From Agelaius tricolor (Eukaryota; Chordata; Aves; Passeriformes; Icteridae): DNA of 64,000 bases. This document shows positions 44,727-56,897 of this stretch, piece after piece. The notes beneath the pieces are model-generated. The model worked only from the letters and a program-made list of their open reading frames with translations, was not told where the DNA came from and made no database searches. A program made the translations under genes and the position numbers. The stretch covers positions 3,751,501-3,815,500 of the forward strand of contig JALJCS010000039.1 in assembly GCA_023055355.1 (NCBI GenBank). The letters are read 5' to 3'. Positions within the stretch are counted from its first letter, which is position 1; every line of letters begins with the position of its first letter.

Positions 44727-46216
44727 ACAGACTAGAGTGGCCTCAGTTGCACTTAGGGCTGCCCCTCCAGACCACACTCCATCCTTGCAGTCCTCCTTTG
44801 CATTCTGGATAATAGCTTACTATCTTCTTCTATTGTGGTGCCCAAAACTGCCCCTGTCTGCTTACAGCACTTCTCCTGGCTGCTGCTTCAGGGTGCGGGC
44901 ACCATAATCAGAGACACTGAACAGCTTCTCCTCCCAGAGTTATCCTTATCCTCTGTACTTCCACGTGTCTGCCTTCATGTTCACTGGGGAACCTCCCTAT
45001 TTGTGGCCACCCATTGCTGTGCCCAGCAGGGACACAGTTTTGTTTGGACATGAGCTGCCACAACCAGCAGTGAAGGCAGCAACTGAAGCCAAGAATATCA
45101 GAGATTGGGCAGATTCTATTTTTTCCAGAATGCAGGAAAGAGAGTCAGAAAAGCAGAAGGAAACATCACAGTGTTACTTTGCAATCTAATTGCCCTGGGA
45201 AACTCAGAAATGGATGGTGTTGTAAGGCTACTGCCAATCCCTTCCATGAAAATAATTCATTTCAGGAAGGAGAAACATGATCTGGCAGAGACCAAGTGTT
45301 GCCAGCAGTTGCTCCAGGTGCTCTGCCCATCAGCCCCTGCAGGAAGGAGCACAGCCCCCAGTGCAGGTGGGCTTTGGCTCCCTGTGGCACAGAAGCCCCC
45401 GGGGGCACAGGTCTCTGGGGCAGGAGACGGGCACCAGCGCTGCCAGGGCTCGGGGGGTGGCAGCTCTGCTTGGGCAGGGACTCTGCCACAGCTGCTGCTG
45501 TCAGCGCTGCCCGGGCCCCAGGGCTCAGAGCAGCATTCGTGCCCGGGCCCACACGTTCCTTGTGCATGTCACACCCGCAGGTTTAGGATGGCCACGGGCC
45601 GGGATGTGTCCCAAGGAGGCCATGCCAGCTTCCCTGGAAGGCCCCGTGCCCTTCCCAGCGCGGGTGCATCGGCAGCCCTGGGGGCTCCTTCTGCTGCCCT
45701 GAGCCCGCAGAGCAGGGCAGCGTTTGCTGATGCTCTGAGCCCTTCCTAAAGATCCTGTGGGGCTGCCTTAGACACCTGGGGCCAGGCATTCCTTCCAGCC
45801 TGGGCCACTTTGGCTGGGCTGGGGGCGGCCCCAGGGCAGGCGGCAGTGTGTGCAAGGGCCCTGGGTGGCACGCTGCAGCATGGTCACCGTGCCATGGAAC
45901 GGAACCCGGTGTCCAAGGCCCCTTTGTGACACGTGGGAAATAGAAGCTTGCCCGGGAGCTGGGAGCACGCAACGGGGCACAACGGGACAGAGTGGTGCCG
46001 TGAGGAGCCCCCACACAGCACGCTCGTTCCCGTCTGAGCCCGAGCTTTTCCGCAGCCTTGTTCCTGCAGCTGAGCTCGAGGCCAGAGCACAGGACTCACT
46101 GACCCGTGGCCTTGCGAGGCTTCTATTCTGCAGCTGCCCTCAAGGGCAGAGCGTGGGACTTGGTGCCCTGGAGCTTTCCCAGGGCACCTCTCCTGCAAGA
46201 CGCTCCAGTCAGAGAC
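44727..46216 (+). other. Upstream region of MROH-like gene B
   Basis: Duplicate of 5,094-6,574, including CCCTTTGTGACAC at about 45,920-45,932. No exon recognised. Confidence 0.4.
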
Positions 46217-49200
46217 ATGGAGCAGAGACCCCCGAGAGTACCCAAGATGGCCTGGCTGGAGGAGGAGAAGGAAGAAGGCCCTGGAACTGCCCCAGCACAG
46301 GAGACTGAGGAGGTGGTGCCTTTCCATCCACCCCAGGAGGGTGAGTGGCAGAGTTGGGCTGCAGGGCTGGAGCCTGCAGCCAACTTGGCCCCATGCCATG
46401 CCATGCCATGCCATGCCATGCCATCCCATCCCATCCCATCCCATGCCATGCCATGCCATGCCATGCCATGCATCCCATCCCATCCCATGAAATCCCCTGG
46501 GGAAATGCCCACAGACAGGATGGAAGAGGGCCCAGGCAGACACCCTGCAGTGGCCATGCTCCATCCCCTGGGGCATCCTGGGGCTCTCCCTGCCTGGGCA
46601 GTGCAGGGCTGGGCTGTGTTCTCCGGCCTCTCCCGCAGCCCCTCAGCTCTGGTTGCGCTCGCTCTTTGCCAGATGCAGCCCTGGAGCGCACACAAGATCA
46701 GGAGTCCAGCCGTGGCCGCTTCCGCAGAACAGCGCAGGTACCTGCAGCCACCCCCAGCTGGGCTGGGCCTGCTGTCCCTGCTCAGCCCAGCACCGTGTGT
46801 GCAGCACTCCATGCAACATCCCCGGCTTCCTGCCCTTCTCCTACAGTTCATCTGCAAATTCATGAGGAGAATGCAGGAGGAAGAGACCATCGCCATGGGC
46901 ACTGGGCTCAGACCATACTCGCCCATGTTCCAAAGCAAGACCAGCGCTGCCCTCCTGTCTATGCTTGTAGAGGAAGGTTTCTACTATCCCGACCAAGTAA
47001 GCAGCCTGTGGGCAGGGTTTGATCCTCCCAGGAATTGCTTGGCCTCCCAAGCCACGCATGCTGGTTGCTGTGAGCCTTTGAGGCCACATGGCAGTGCGCG
47101 GGGAAGGGAATCATGTCTCTGGGCAAGCTGGGAACATTGCTCCCTCTGGCAGCTTCCCAAGTCTCCCTGTGCCTTCTGCAGGTGCCCGCCATGGTGAGGT
47201 TCATCCACCAGTGGCTCGTGGCCAATGACTGTGCTGAGCCCAGGCTGGACGAGGCCCTGCTGGACCTCACAGAAGCACAGCCAGATGACGCAGTCCTGAC
47301 GCTCCTGCGTGTGGCCCCGTCCTGTGACAGGTATGGGGCCCACCTGCCCAGAGAGCTCAGGCCTCCCCATCCCATCACCCTGTACAGCCTGTCCCAGGTG
47401 TCTGAGCAACAGAGACTTCCAGGGCCCTCTGGCTGCTGCCTTTCCCAGCCCTGGCACATCAGCCCCTAAGCCTGCTGCCATGCTCCCTCCCTGCCCCTCA
47501 GGGCTCTGTCCCCACAGGCCTGGGCTGCCTGGCTGCTGCTGGCCAGGCCCAGTGGGCAGAGGCAGAACTGGCAGCCAGCTCAGCTCCCCCCGGTGTTGTA
47601 TCTGAGACCCCCCTGAGACAGAGCTCTGACCCCGCAGAGCTGCCATGGCCATGTGGAAGACCATCATGGGCTCAGCCAGGACTGCAGAGCTGGCACAGCT
47701 GATCCTCCTGGATGTGCTGGGGAGCTGGCCAGAGCACAGCACGTGCACCTCCGATGGGGACCAAACGGCTGTCTTTGGCCTGGCTGTGAGTTTCTGCAAG
47801 TGGCCTTTGCTGGCCCCAAGGCCGCCTCTCCAGAGCTCTCCATCCTCCTTCCCCCACTGCATCTGCTGGCCTGAAACCTGGCCCAGGGGCAGCTTCAGGC
47901 CCAGCAGGCCCCGTGCTCCCCCTGCCTCTCTCCGGGCCTCTCCCTGCCACGCTCGGGCCCTGCCACACGGACGCCTGGGCACTGAGCGCTGTCCCGGGGG
48001 GCTTTGTCCTTTGCAGGCAACCGTGGTGATGTGGAAGATCCTGCAGGTGCCCTGTCTGCCACGGATATTGAAGGTGTATTTCCCCCGCCTATTTGTGCAT
48101 CTGCTCTTCCAAGTGTTCTCCAGCACAGAAGAGATGCCAGAGGAGGTCGATGCCTTCTGGAAGGGATGCCAGCAGGAGCACGGACTTGCCAGCAGCCCCA
48201 ACAGGTGCTCCATCCCACTCCTCCTGTCCCTGCCACGTGGCCTGACAAGGAGCCAGTGCTGCCACCGTGACCTGGCCTTTGCTGTGCACACAGGTTCGCA
48301 GAGCGCACCCTGAAGTGCCTGCTCTGCCTTCTCTGCTGTGAGGATGTGGTGGTGGCAATGGAACGCAGGTGTGGCTGGGACACGCTGCTCTCTCTTGACA
48401 CCCACCACTTTGCCGTGGCTCTGCTGGCCAGGTGAGAGCCCCTTCTCCCCACTGCCTCTGACATTTGGGCTCTGTGCCCAGGTGTCCCCCAAACTGCCCA
48501 TGATCATGGGCCAGAGGGCCTTGTCACTGAAGGACGGCCAAGCAGACTGCAAAAGGCTGGCAGAGGAGGGTACCCATGAGCAATCAACTCCCAAATGGCC
48601 CATGTCCCTTTGCTGAAAGGGTAGTGGGGAAAGATGAGAACTCTGAGAGTCACTCCTGGGAGAGATTTGCCCCACTGGCTCAGGGTCTTGTTTCCTTTTT
48701 CCTCTCTTTAGAGAAATTTGCCAGTCAGCCATACACTTCTGTTCCGGGATTGCATTCTACCTGCTCGCCCTGCTCGGCCAAGAGATGCCATCCTGGGATT
48801 TCCCTGCCCTGGCATTCCTTGTGGAGGTGAGCCTCAAGGCCAGCGCTGCCTCCCAGCTCTCTGCCCTCTCGTAGGCACAGCTGCTAGGACGATGCCCGTG
48901 CCCTGTGCTGCTGCCTGGGCCCAGCCCTGTGCGGTTCCGGGCTCCTGCTGTTTTGGTCCCTGCCAATGCCCGGTGCCTTTCAGGTCCTCGAGTACCTGGA
49001 CTTGAGGGAATGCAGTGACAGTGTTCTGGAGATCATGGCACAGAACCTGCAGAGCAAGCACAGGGCCAGGCGTTACTTGGCACTCAGAGGCCTGGTAGTG
49101 CTGGGCAAGAATCCCTCGATGGTGAGAAAGGGGCAGTGGCTGAAGCCGTGCAGGCAGCGTGGGGCTGGGCAAGGCAGTCGCTTGGCCTTGCCTGGGCTTG

Positions 49201-52059
49201 GGGCGCTGGGGCAGCTGCTCCCAGCTCTCCTGCCTCCCGCTTCAGCTGCCCCAGTGCTCTGGGACAGGCCTTTGGCCTCTGGGCCCTGCGGCAGCAGGCT
49301 GGCCTTTCACAAACTTGTGTTCCGCACAGGCTGAAAAAATGGGCAGCCTGACTGAAAGTCTTGTGGAGCTCCTGCAGCAAAATGATAGCCACATGATCAG
49401 GACGACCATTCTTCTACTCAGATATTTGCTCCTGGATAATGGTGCCCCAATAGCCACCCCCATTGCCCTGCAGCTGGCTGAGGCGCTCCTGCCACTCTTT
49501 GACCATGTAAGGCTCTGTGCCCACAGCCTCGGCCACCGGCTGCTGCCCGGACACTTGGTGCCCTGTGCAGATGAAGCCTGTGCCCTGGGGGCCTGAAGCA
49601 GCTGATGCTGAGGTCTTTTGCCCTTCCTCTCATACAGGATGATATCCAGGTGCAGCTGAACTCCATGTGTGTCTTTCAAGAGATGCTGGACTTATTAACA
49701 GAAGATGGAAGAAAGGCCCTGAAGTCCCACGTGCGCCAGAGCCTGGTGCCACTCTACTTCCACTGCCATGATGAGAATCAGATTGTTGCTAAGGTGACGA
49801 CCTGTGGCCACCTGCTGTCCCCCTGGGAGGGGACTGGGCTGCCTCCTGCCCTGGCACCTTGCGGGCTGCAGCCTCCTCCAGGCTGTGGCACTGGGATGCT
49901 CCTGTGCCCTGGCCTGTGGGGCCATCTGTGCCTCTCTGCTGCTCTCCAGGCCTCCTGTGTAGTACTGCATTCTTCGGCCAGATTCCTAAAGAGGAGGAAT
50001 CTCGAAGAAGTGCTCCAGGTGGATCAGACATGGAGGTTTGGCGAGTGCCTGGTAAGAGGAGCCGAGAACCCCCAGGCTCAGTCTAGAGAAGGCCCCTGAG
50101 GGCAGTGCTCAGTGTGCAGGGCCGGGCAGCTGTGCCCCTCCCTGCCTGCTGCTGCAGCCAGAGGCCGCGGGGGCTCTTCTCCAGGCTCCCGTGGGCCCCA
50201 GCCAGGTGCCCATGGAGCCCCGGCCCGGCGGGGCTGCGGGCCGGCACCGCGGCTCCCCGGGCAGCAGCCGGCCCTCTGCCCTCTGCCCTCGGGAGCCCTT
50301 GGCCAGCGGCTGCTGGCCGCGCCTCAGGGCTGTGCAGCCAGGGGAGGCCGGGGCTGGGCGCAGGCAGCGCCCGGCCCAGGGGCTGAGCCCGCGCCAACCC
50401 TTCCCTCCTGCCGCTCCCTGCAGCTGGCAGAGGACAGGAGCAGAGCGGCCGAGCACCTGCGCCGGGCCCTGCGCTACCTGCGGAGCCCACAAGAGCCCCT
50501 GCGAGAGGCGGCCATCAGGTTCATGGGTGAGCCACGAGCCCGGGCTCCCTCCCTGGCCCGGCCCGCCGCAGCTCGGCCCCAGCCCCGCCTGCTGCCCCGG
50601 CAGCGCCAGCCGGGCCCGGTGCCGTGGAGCCCCGCCCGGCCTGGGCATTGCTGCTGCCGCCCTCTGGCAGCCGTGCCCTGGGGCGGCAGCGTGCGCCAAG
50701 GGCCCGGGCTGAGCCCTGCCGGGCCAGCAGCCCGTGTGGCCACAGCGCCGGCAGCGCCGCCGGCAGGGAGCTGTGCCGCTGGCGCCCTGACAGGCTCTGT
50801 GTTCACAGGCATGGCCGGGCGGCACCTGAGGGGGCAGCAGCAAGAGCTGCAGCTGATCTGCACTGGTGAGTGAGGCCAGCGGGCTGACAGCGGGGGCTGC
50901 CGGGGACAGCTGCAAGCCCTGCCCTGGCTGCAGAGGGCTCTGCTCCCGGGGCCAGAGCACCCGGAGATTTCAGGGCCACGTGGCCCATTCTTGGCCAGCA
51001 GCTCCGGGCTGATCCCCTTGCTCCTGCTCCATGGCAAGAGCCAGCTGGGAAGGCTCTGGCAGCAGGCTCTCCTTGGCTCCCCACAGATCTGGGATCTGAC
51101 CTTGGCTGTTATGTTTGCCCAATTATCCCATCATAAAAAACCAAACAATATTTGAGATAGCAGCAATTTTAATTGAATAGTTCAGAAAATATATCTTAGC
51201 AATATAATTTGATTTAAAATAAGGGATAATTTGGTTCCAATAATAGCGCGCAAGCAAAGGATAACTGCGGGTCATGGAGTGCAGGACCCTTGCCACCTCA
51301 CGTACGAGCTTTCCAAGTGAAGATTCCCCCCTTTTATGCCATGTGTCAATGTCATCTCCTCCCATTTTCGATTCATCACACTTCTACCTCCACCCTCATC
51401 ACCACCTTTACCGCGCATGCTCCACCGCTCGTTTTGGTTGTCACACAAGTCTTTGGGGGTCATTTTTTGATGAAGGCCTCTCTTCTTCCTCAATGTCCTT
51501 TAATTCACCTTTGGGTTACACATGTGCACCAAGCCAGTACAATGTAATCCAAAACTAACATATTTAAGCATCAAAGCAATAAATCTCTTACAGCTGGCAT
51601 TTTCCTGGGACCCAACCAGATTTTCCCTTCTTTCTGTAATTTTTAGTAACTGTTATCTCTTACTTTTTCCTCCTGTCCTTGAACATCTGCAGGGATGGGG
51701 GGTGGAACCCTTTCTCTCCCTTTTTTCTTGGCATTACAACTTTTAACTGTTTTATTATTATTTCCAAATATTAATTACTGCATCAATATTGATTACTGTT
51801 TCAATTTTGTCAGCACAAATCATACCTATTTACCACAGCTCTGTTCCTCTCTCTTGCAGCCCTTGAAAGCCTGACGGAGGACATGAGCAGTGCTGTGTCA
51901 GAGCTGGCAATTCAAACACTGCATGTCCTCCGAGCAACAGCCAGTGGGCGATATTCCATCTTCCAGAGGCTGCACGATCAGCTGCGCAGGGCATGGATGA
52001 CTCGGCCTCGTCTGTCACGGCTCGGCTGGCTGCACTGCTGGAGCTCTGAGGAGAGCTGA
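46217..52059 (+). CDS. Maestro HEAT-like repeat (MROH) family protein, copy B, 15 exons
   Basis: Exons: 46217-46340, 46673-46737, 46847-46996, 47182-47330, 47638-47785, 48017-48204, 48294-48431, 48712-48826, 48984-49121, 49330-49506, 49638-49793, 49950-50051, 50424-50526, 50809-50865, 51860-52059. All GT-AG, phases consistent, 2,010 nt and 669 aa. It is one codon shorter than A, within the acidic stretch of exon 1. By eye about 17 silent and 23 replacement differences separate A and B. Exons 3 and 6 differ only at silent sites and exon 4 is identical, whereas all five differences in exon 9 change the protein. Landmarks and start are as in copy A. The nearest 3' hexamer is AATACA at 52,176-52,181. 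Probably a functional recent paralogue of A, if the family is expressed. Confidence 0.85.
46391..46491. repeat. CCATC/CCATG pentanucleotide array in intron 1 of copy B
   Basis: About 100 bp, less than half the length in copy A. It has short GCCAT and CCCAT blocks and lacks the 60-bp higher-order units. Confidence 0.95.
51100..51830. mobile_element. AT-rich insertion in intron 14 of copy B
   Basis: Same insertion as 11,600-12,360 with small deletions. It was present before the A/B duplication. Confidence 0.45.
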
Positions 52060-53334
52060 TCCGGGAGGCTCTCTTTGCTGGGGCAACCTGAGCCAGCGGG
52101 GATTTTTAGTTTTCTGTAAGATTTTTCTGTTCTTCCATTCTATTTTTTATCCTATGTAAATATAGACTGTGTTATAATACAAAGAATCTCAGGAGACTTT
52201 TTTTTCTGCCCAGGGTCTGTAGGGCAGAGGGGAAGAGGGGGAAAAAGGTGCTTATGCTCAGGCAGCTGCCCAGGCATGCGGTGGGCAAGGGGAAATGGCC
52301 AGAAGCCCCTTGGCCTGTGGTGGTTCTGCTGAAGCCTTTGTGCTGCCCACAGAGCGGCTGGGCAGGGGCCGGAGCTGCGGGGATCCCTGCCAGAGCGGTG
52401 CCTGGAGATGGCCACAAGCCCTGTGCCAGGCAGGAAGCGCCATCCGTGTCCTCCCGCCCGTGTGCTGCTGCCTGCCTTGCTGAGGGCTCCCAGGTGCCTC
52501 TGGATGGGGCTGCTCTGGAGCTGCTGTGGGGCTGCGGCGCTGCTGCCGGGCAGCTTGGCCAGGCTGGGGCAGGGCCTGAGGGGCTGGGGCGCTGGCAAGC
52601 CGTGAGCAATGGGGCTGTCAGAGGCCACAAGCAGCCCCCTGGCAGCCGCCACCTTGCTCCTGACAGCCGGCTGCTCTGGCGCTTCCTCAGTGGGCAGTGT
52701 GAGGGACCTTCTGGAATCAGGTGTGGAACCCTGGTGCCGGCCTTTCAGGGCTGTGAGGCCAGGAGTTGTGGGGCTGGGCGTGTGCCCTCCCTGTGCTCCG
52801 GACTGGAGCCCCCGGCCCCTCAGCCTTAGGCATTGAGCTCCACTGTCTGCTCTCCAAGTCTTGTTCCTGTTGCTGTGGGGGAGGCCGAGTTCTGTGGCTT
52901 TAGGCGCCATTGAGCCAGAAGAGCAGCAGCTTTGAGCCCAGAGAGGCCACAGAAAGGCCCTCTGGACAAAGGGCATTGCTGGCATTCCCAGGGCAGGGAC
53001 ACATGAGAGTGGCAGGCACCTTCGGGTGCCACGCTGGCTTTGCACTGGGTCACCTCCCTGTGTGCAGGGCTGGCTCTTTGCTTTGCTGTCCTTGGCCTTT
53101 TGCCGTCGTGCTCCTTTGGCTGCCTGCAGCAAGGGGCAGCCCTGTAAGGAGGGTGAAAGGCCCTGTCTCCAACATCTCAAGGGGGAAATGGAGCTCTCCC
53201 GGCCCTCAGCCCATGCTGTAAGCAGAGCAGAGCCTTTTCCCCAGCCCTGGCTTTCTGCTTACTGCTGGCCCCTGGCCACCATGACCCACTGCACTCGCTC
53301 TGAGTTACCCATAGGATGGCTGGTGCCTCTTGAT

Positions 53335-53925
53335 TTGCTGACGGGACGTGAGGGTCACCGAGAGAAAGGTGGGTGTCCCAATGCTGAGCGCACATGGGGT
53401 CACTGAGCAGACTTGAGGCTTCCTCAGCAGGTTGCAGGTGCCTTTCTGTCACTGAAGGGAAGGCAGATGCCCCGTGGGTCGCTGAGGTGTCATGACAATC
53501 TCTGAATGGGATGCAGATGCCCTGCATGCCACTGAGGCCAGCGAGAGTCCCTGAGGGGAGGCGGGTGTCTGTCGTGTCCCCCAGGGTGAGGCGGTGTCAC
53601 TGAGGGAAAGTGAGGGGGACACGGGCACGCCGCGTGTGGCTGAGCGCACCTGCCGCTGGCTGAAGGGACGCCAGGGCCGCTGAGGGGCCGTGGGCTCGCC
53701 CTGAGGGACACGGCAGGGCCGGGCCGGTCCCCGCTGCGCCGCCGCCGCCCGCTCCCCGCCGCAGGGAGCGTTTCCCGCCCAGGCGCGGGCGGCCCCGCCC
53801 CGCCGCTCCCCTCAGCCGCGGGCGGCAACTCGAACCCGCTGGGGCCGCCCCGCGGGGCCGGGCGCCGGGCGGACTTGCAGAAGCCTTGGGGGAGCTGCCC
53901 TGGGGCTGCCCTGCGCTCATACACA
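53335..53925. other. Degenerate minisatellite and CpG island, segment B copy
   Basis: Copy of 13,870-14,480. The CpG-rich core (about 53,640-53,925) is well kept apart from a 5-bp shortening of the CCCCGCCCCG run. No recognised gene. Confidence 0.5.
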
Positions 53926-54639
53926 CCGAGGAGCATGGGCCAGGCTTGCCTCAGCACCAGGGAGTGTTTCACTTGGCCAGGGGTAAAGCTGCAGTAGCTT
54001 CCAGGGAGAGAACTTCATAGCACAGGAATGCTGGAATTACCTGGTGCCACCTGTAGGGCACGGAATGAACATTTGGGCTTTCCAGTTGAGGTAATCACTG
54101 GACTGTGAGAATAATGAAATCAGAGGTGAACTGTCGAGTACATGTAGTAGATATTTGAGCAGAAACATTTAAGGTGATCTCTAGGGAAAAAAATTACTTT
54201 TGAGGAAAAGTCTGAGTAATTTCTAGAGGGCACATGGAGATCATTTTGTGACAAAACCTGAGGTAAATGTTAGGGCAAAGACAGAACATTTGGGGGATAA
54301 AATCTCAGGTTCTCTGGCTTCCCACTGCCTCATCCCATGCCCCAGCAGGGGAGCTTTGCCCTCCCTGTGCCCAGCCAGCCCAGCCTGGGCACCTCAGGGG
54401 TGCCCCCACCCTCCTGCTGAGGCTCGGCCTGGAGGGCTCTGCCGCAGGCCTGGGAGACGCTCTGGGGAAGCGCCAGAGCAGCCGGGTGCCAGGGACAAGG
54501 CGGCTGCCTGGGGGCTGCTTGTGCCCTCTGACACCCAATTCCTCAGGGCTTCCCAGCGCCCTTCCTCCTTAGGGGCCTCCTGGTGTTCTGCCAATTGACT
54601 GAGGTGATTTAAAGGACACATCACTGGAAATAATGTTCT

Positions 54640-54985
54640 TTTTTTACTGGGAATATGAAGGAACCACAATGTAAGATGATACACTCAATTAAGAATGTGA
54701 GCTTGGTTTTAGTGACAAGCAAAAACAAGCAAGGTAGTGCACCTAAATCAGTACTGTAAGAGAGAAAGGAGAGCGATTTAGAAATCACCAATTGCCTAAA
54801 TTGTTTCTCATCTTGCAGGTCTGCACTTGCTGGGGAGCCACATTTTACACCAAGGACCTTGGGAACCATTCCCAGCAATTGGGAAAATCCTAGGTGCTCC
54901 ATCTACCCATAGATGAGGTCTCCAAATTTGCCCCGAAAGTGGCTCCAGCTTTTATAGGCCAAAAAGAGCAAGTCAAAGGGACTCA
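54640..54985 (-). mobile_element. ERV LTR-like segment, segment B copy
   Basis: Copy of 15,170-15,535 with the TATAAAA motif on the minus strand near 54,955. Confidence 0.5.
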
Positions 54986-54999
54986 ATTATATTTTTACC

Positions 55000-56822
55000 C
55001 AGCAATGTCCAGGGCCAGCTGTACAGCTTTGAGTTCAGCAATTTGATTTGATCCACCTTCTCCTTCGATAGCTTGAGCAACCTGTCGTGTGGGGCTCCAT
55101 ACAGCTGCTTTCCACTTCCAGTTCATCCCTATGATGCGACAGGAGCCATCAGTGAAAAGAGCATAGCGTGTTTCCTCTGCTGGTAATTGGTTTTATGGTG
55201 GAGCTTCTTCAGTCCCTTGTCGCTTGTTCCTGCTCCTCTTTGTCAGTGAGACTACAGTTTTCACCTTCCGGCCAGTTTGTAATTATTTCCAGAATCCCAG
55301 GGCCATTCAGGTTTCAAGTATGGGCGCGCTGTGTGATAACAGCAATCCACTTGCTTCATGTAGCACTGGAGGCATGGTGCGTAGAGGGAGCTTTTGCTTT
55401 GAACATCCACCCCAGCACTGGGCTGCCAGGAGGAGTTGTGCTTCAGTGCCAACCACCTCTGAGGCAGCCTGGACTCCTTCATAGGCAGCCAAGATTTCCT
55501 TCTCTGTGGGAGTGGAGTTGGCTTTGGACCCACTGTAACTTCGGCTCCAGAATCCCAGTGGTTGGCCCCGAGTGTCCCCAGGCACCTTCTGCCAAAGGCT
55601 CCAGGACAAGCCATTGTATCCAGCTGCAGAGTAGAGCACGTTCTTCATCTCTGCTCCTGTCCTGACTGGGCCAAGGGCCACTGCATGAGCGATCTCCTGC
55701 TTGATCTGGGCAAAGGCTTGTTGCTGCTCAGGGCCCCAGTGGAAATTGTCTTTTTGCAGATGACCAGGTAGAAAGGGCTCACAATCTGGCTGTACTTGGG
55801 AATGTGGATTCTCCAAAATCCTGTGGTGCCTAGGAAACCTTGTGTTTCCTTCCTGCTGGTTGGTGGAGACATCACAGTGTTCTTGTTAACGACCTCAGTG
55901 GGAATCTGACACTGTCCATCTTGCCACTTTACTTCCAGGCACTGGATCTCTCGGGCAGGTCCCTTGACTTTGTTCTTCTTGATGGCGAAGTCAGCTTCCA
56001 GGGGAATCTGGATGATCTTCTCTCCTTTCTCAAATACTTCCATTGCTGTGTTCTTCCACACAATGATGTCATCCATGTCCTGCAGGTGTTCTGGAGCCTC
56101 ACCCTTTTCCAGTGCAGCCTGGATCAGTCCATGGCACATGGTGGGGCTGTGCTTCCACCCCAGGGGCAGTCAGTTCCAGGTGTACTGCACGCCCCTCTGT
56201 CGTGAACGGCGGGAGAAATGCAACACACCATATGCGTGAATAGCAAATCCCGAAGTTTATTGAAAACCCACACATATTTATATTGGTGTTAATGAAGCTT
56301 ATACATATTGCAAAAGCTGAGCTCGTTATTGGTTAAAGCACACTTAGATCAACCACACCTACTTCTATCTTCTAACAATTGTTTTGCTTCTATGTTTGCA
56401 TTCTTCTAGCTTCTCTACCTAGGATATCTACATTTTCTGGCAAGCGATTTTCTCCCCCATCTTCCCATTTCAGAGAAGGTCACTATGACCTTTGTCAGTG
56501 ATTGGACACTGGTTGCTCAGTTCCCAGCTTGTTTCCCCTATCCTTATCCATCGGTATCACATCGAAATGTCCTTTCTCAGCTAACCAATTATCCAAAAAG
56601 CTCTCTACACCCCTCCAGGTGAAAGCAAACTGAGGCCTGCATTCTGCTGCCAGAGGAATGGAGAGAAACGCGTTAGCAATGCCAACAGTGGCGTACCACT
56701 TTGCTGCCTTGGACTCCAGCTCGTACTGGAGTTCCAGCATGTCCGGCCCAGCCGCGCTCAGCGGTGGAGTCGCTTCATTCAAGGCACGATAGTCCACAGT
56801 CAATCTCCATTCTCTGTCAGAA
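55000..56822 (-). pseudogene. pol: ERV-L-like pol, segment B copy, interrupted by a solo LTR
   Basis: Copy of 15,540-16,945. The frame 56,139-55,645 is open across the catalytic area where segment A has a stop, but the YMDD tyrosine is Asp here. The gene is split by the LTR at 56,198-56,609. Similarity to segment A ends at 56,822, marking the right edge of the duplication. Confidence 0.7.
56198..56609 (-). mobile_element. Solo LTR with 6-bp target duplication
   Basis: A 412-bp element with TGT...ACA ends (plus-strand TGTCGTGAAC to CTCTCTACA), flanked by CCCCTC at 56,192-56,197 and 56,610-56,615. The empty site is seen in segment A at about 16,730-16,740. On the minus strand it carries a TATAAAT box and AATAAA, in the right order for a minus-orientation LTR. 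A 6-bp duplication favours a class II/alpharetrovirus-like ERV. Confidence 0.9.
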
Positions 56823-56897
56823 TTTCACACAGGCCATTCTTCCTGCTAGAGTTGACTTGCAAGACGGATCCCGGGCACTCTGCAACTAAGAGCATCA

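Noticed and set aside
46984..48732. A 582-codon antisense open frame across MROH copy B
   Set aside because: It is antisense to several exons and their introns, and GC-rich composition explains the lack of stops. No domain or splice logic supports it.
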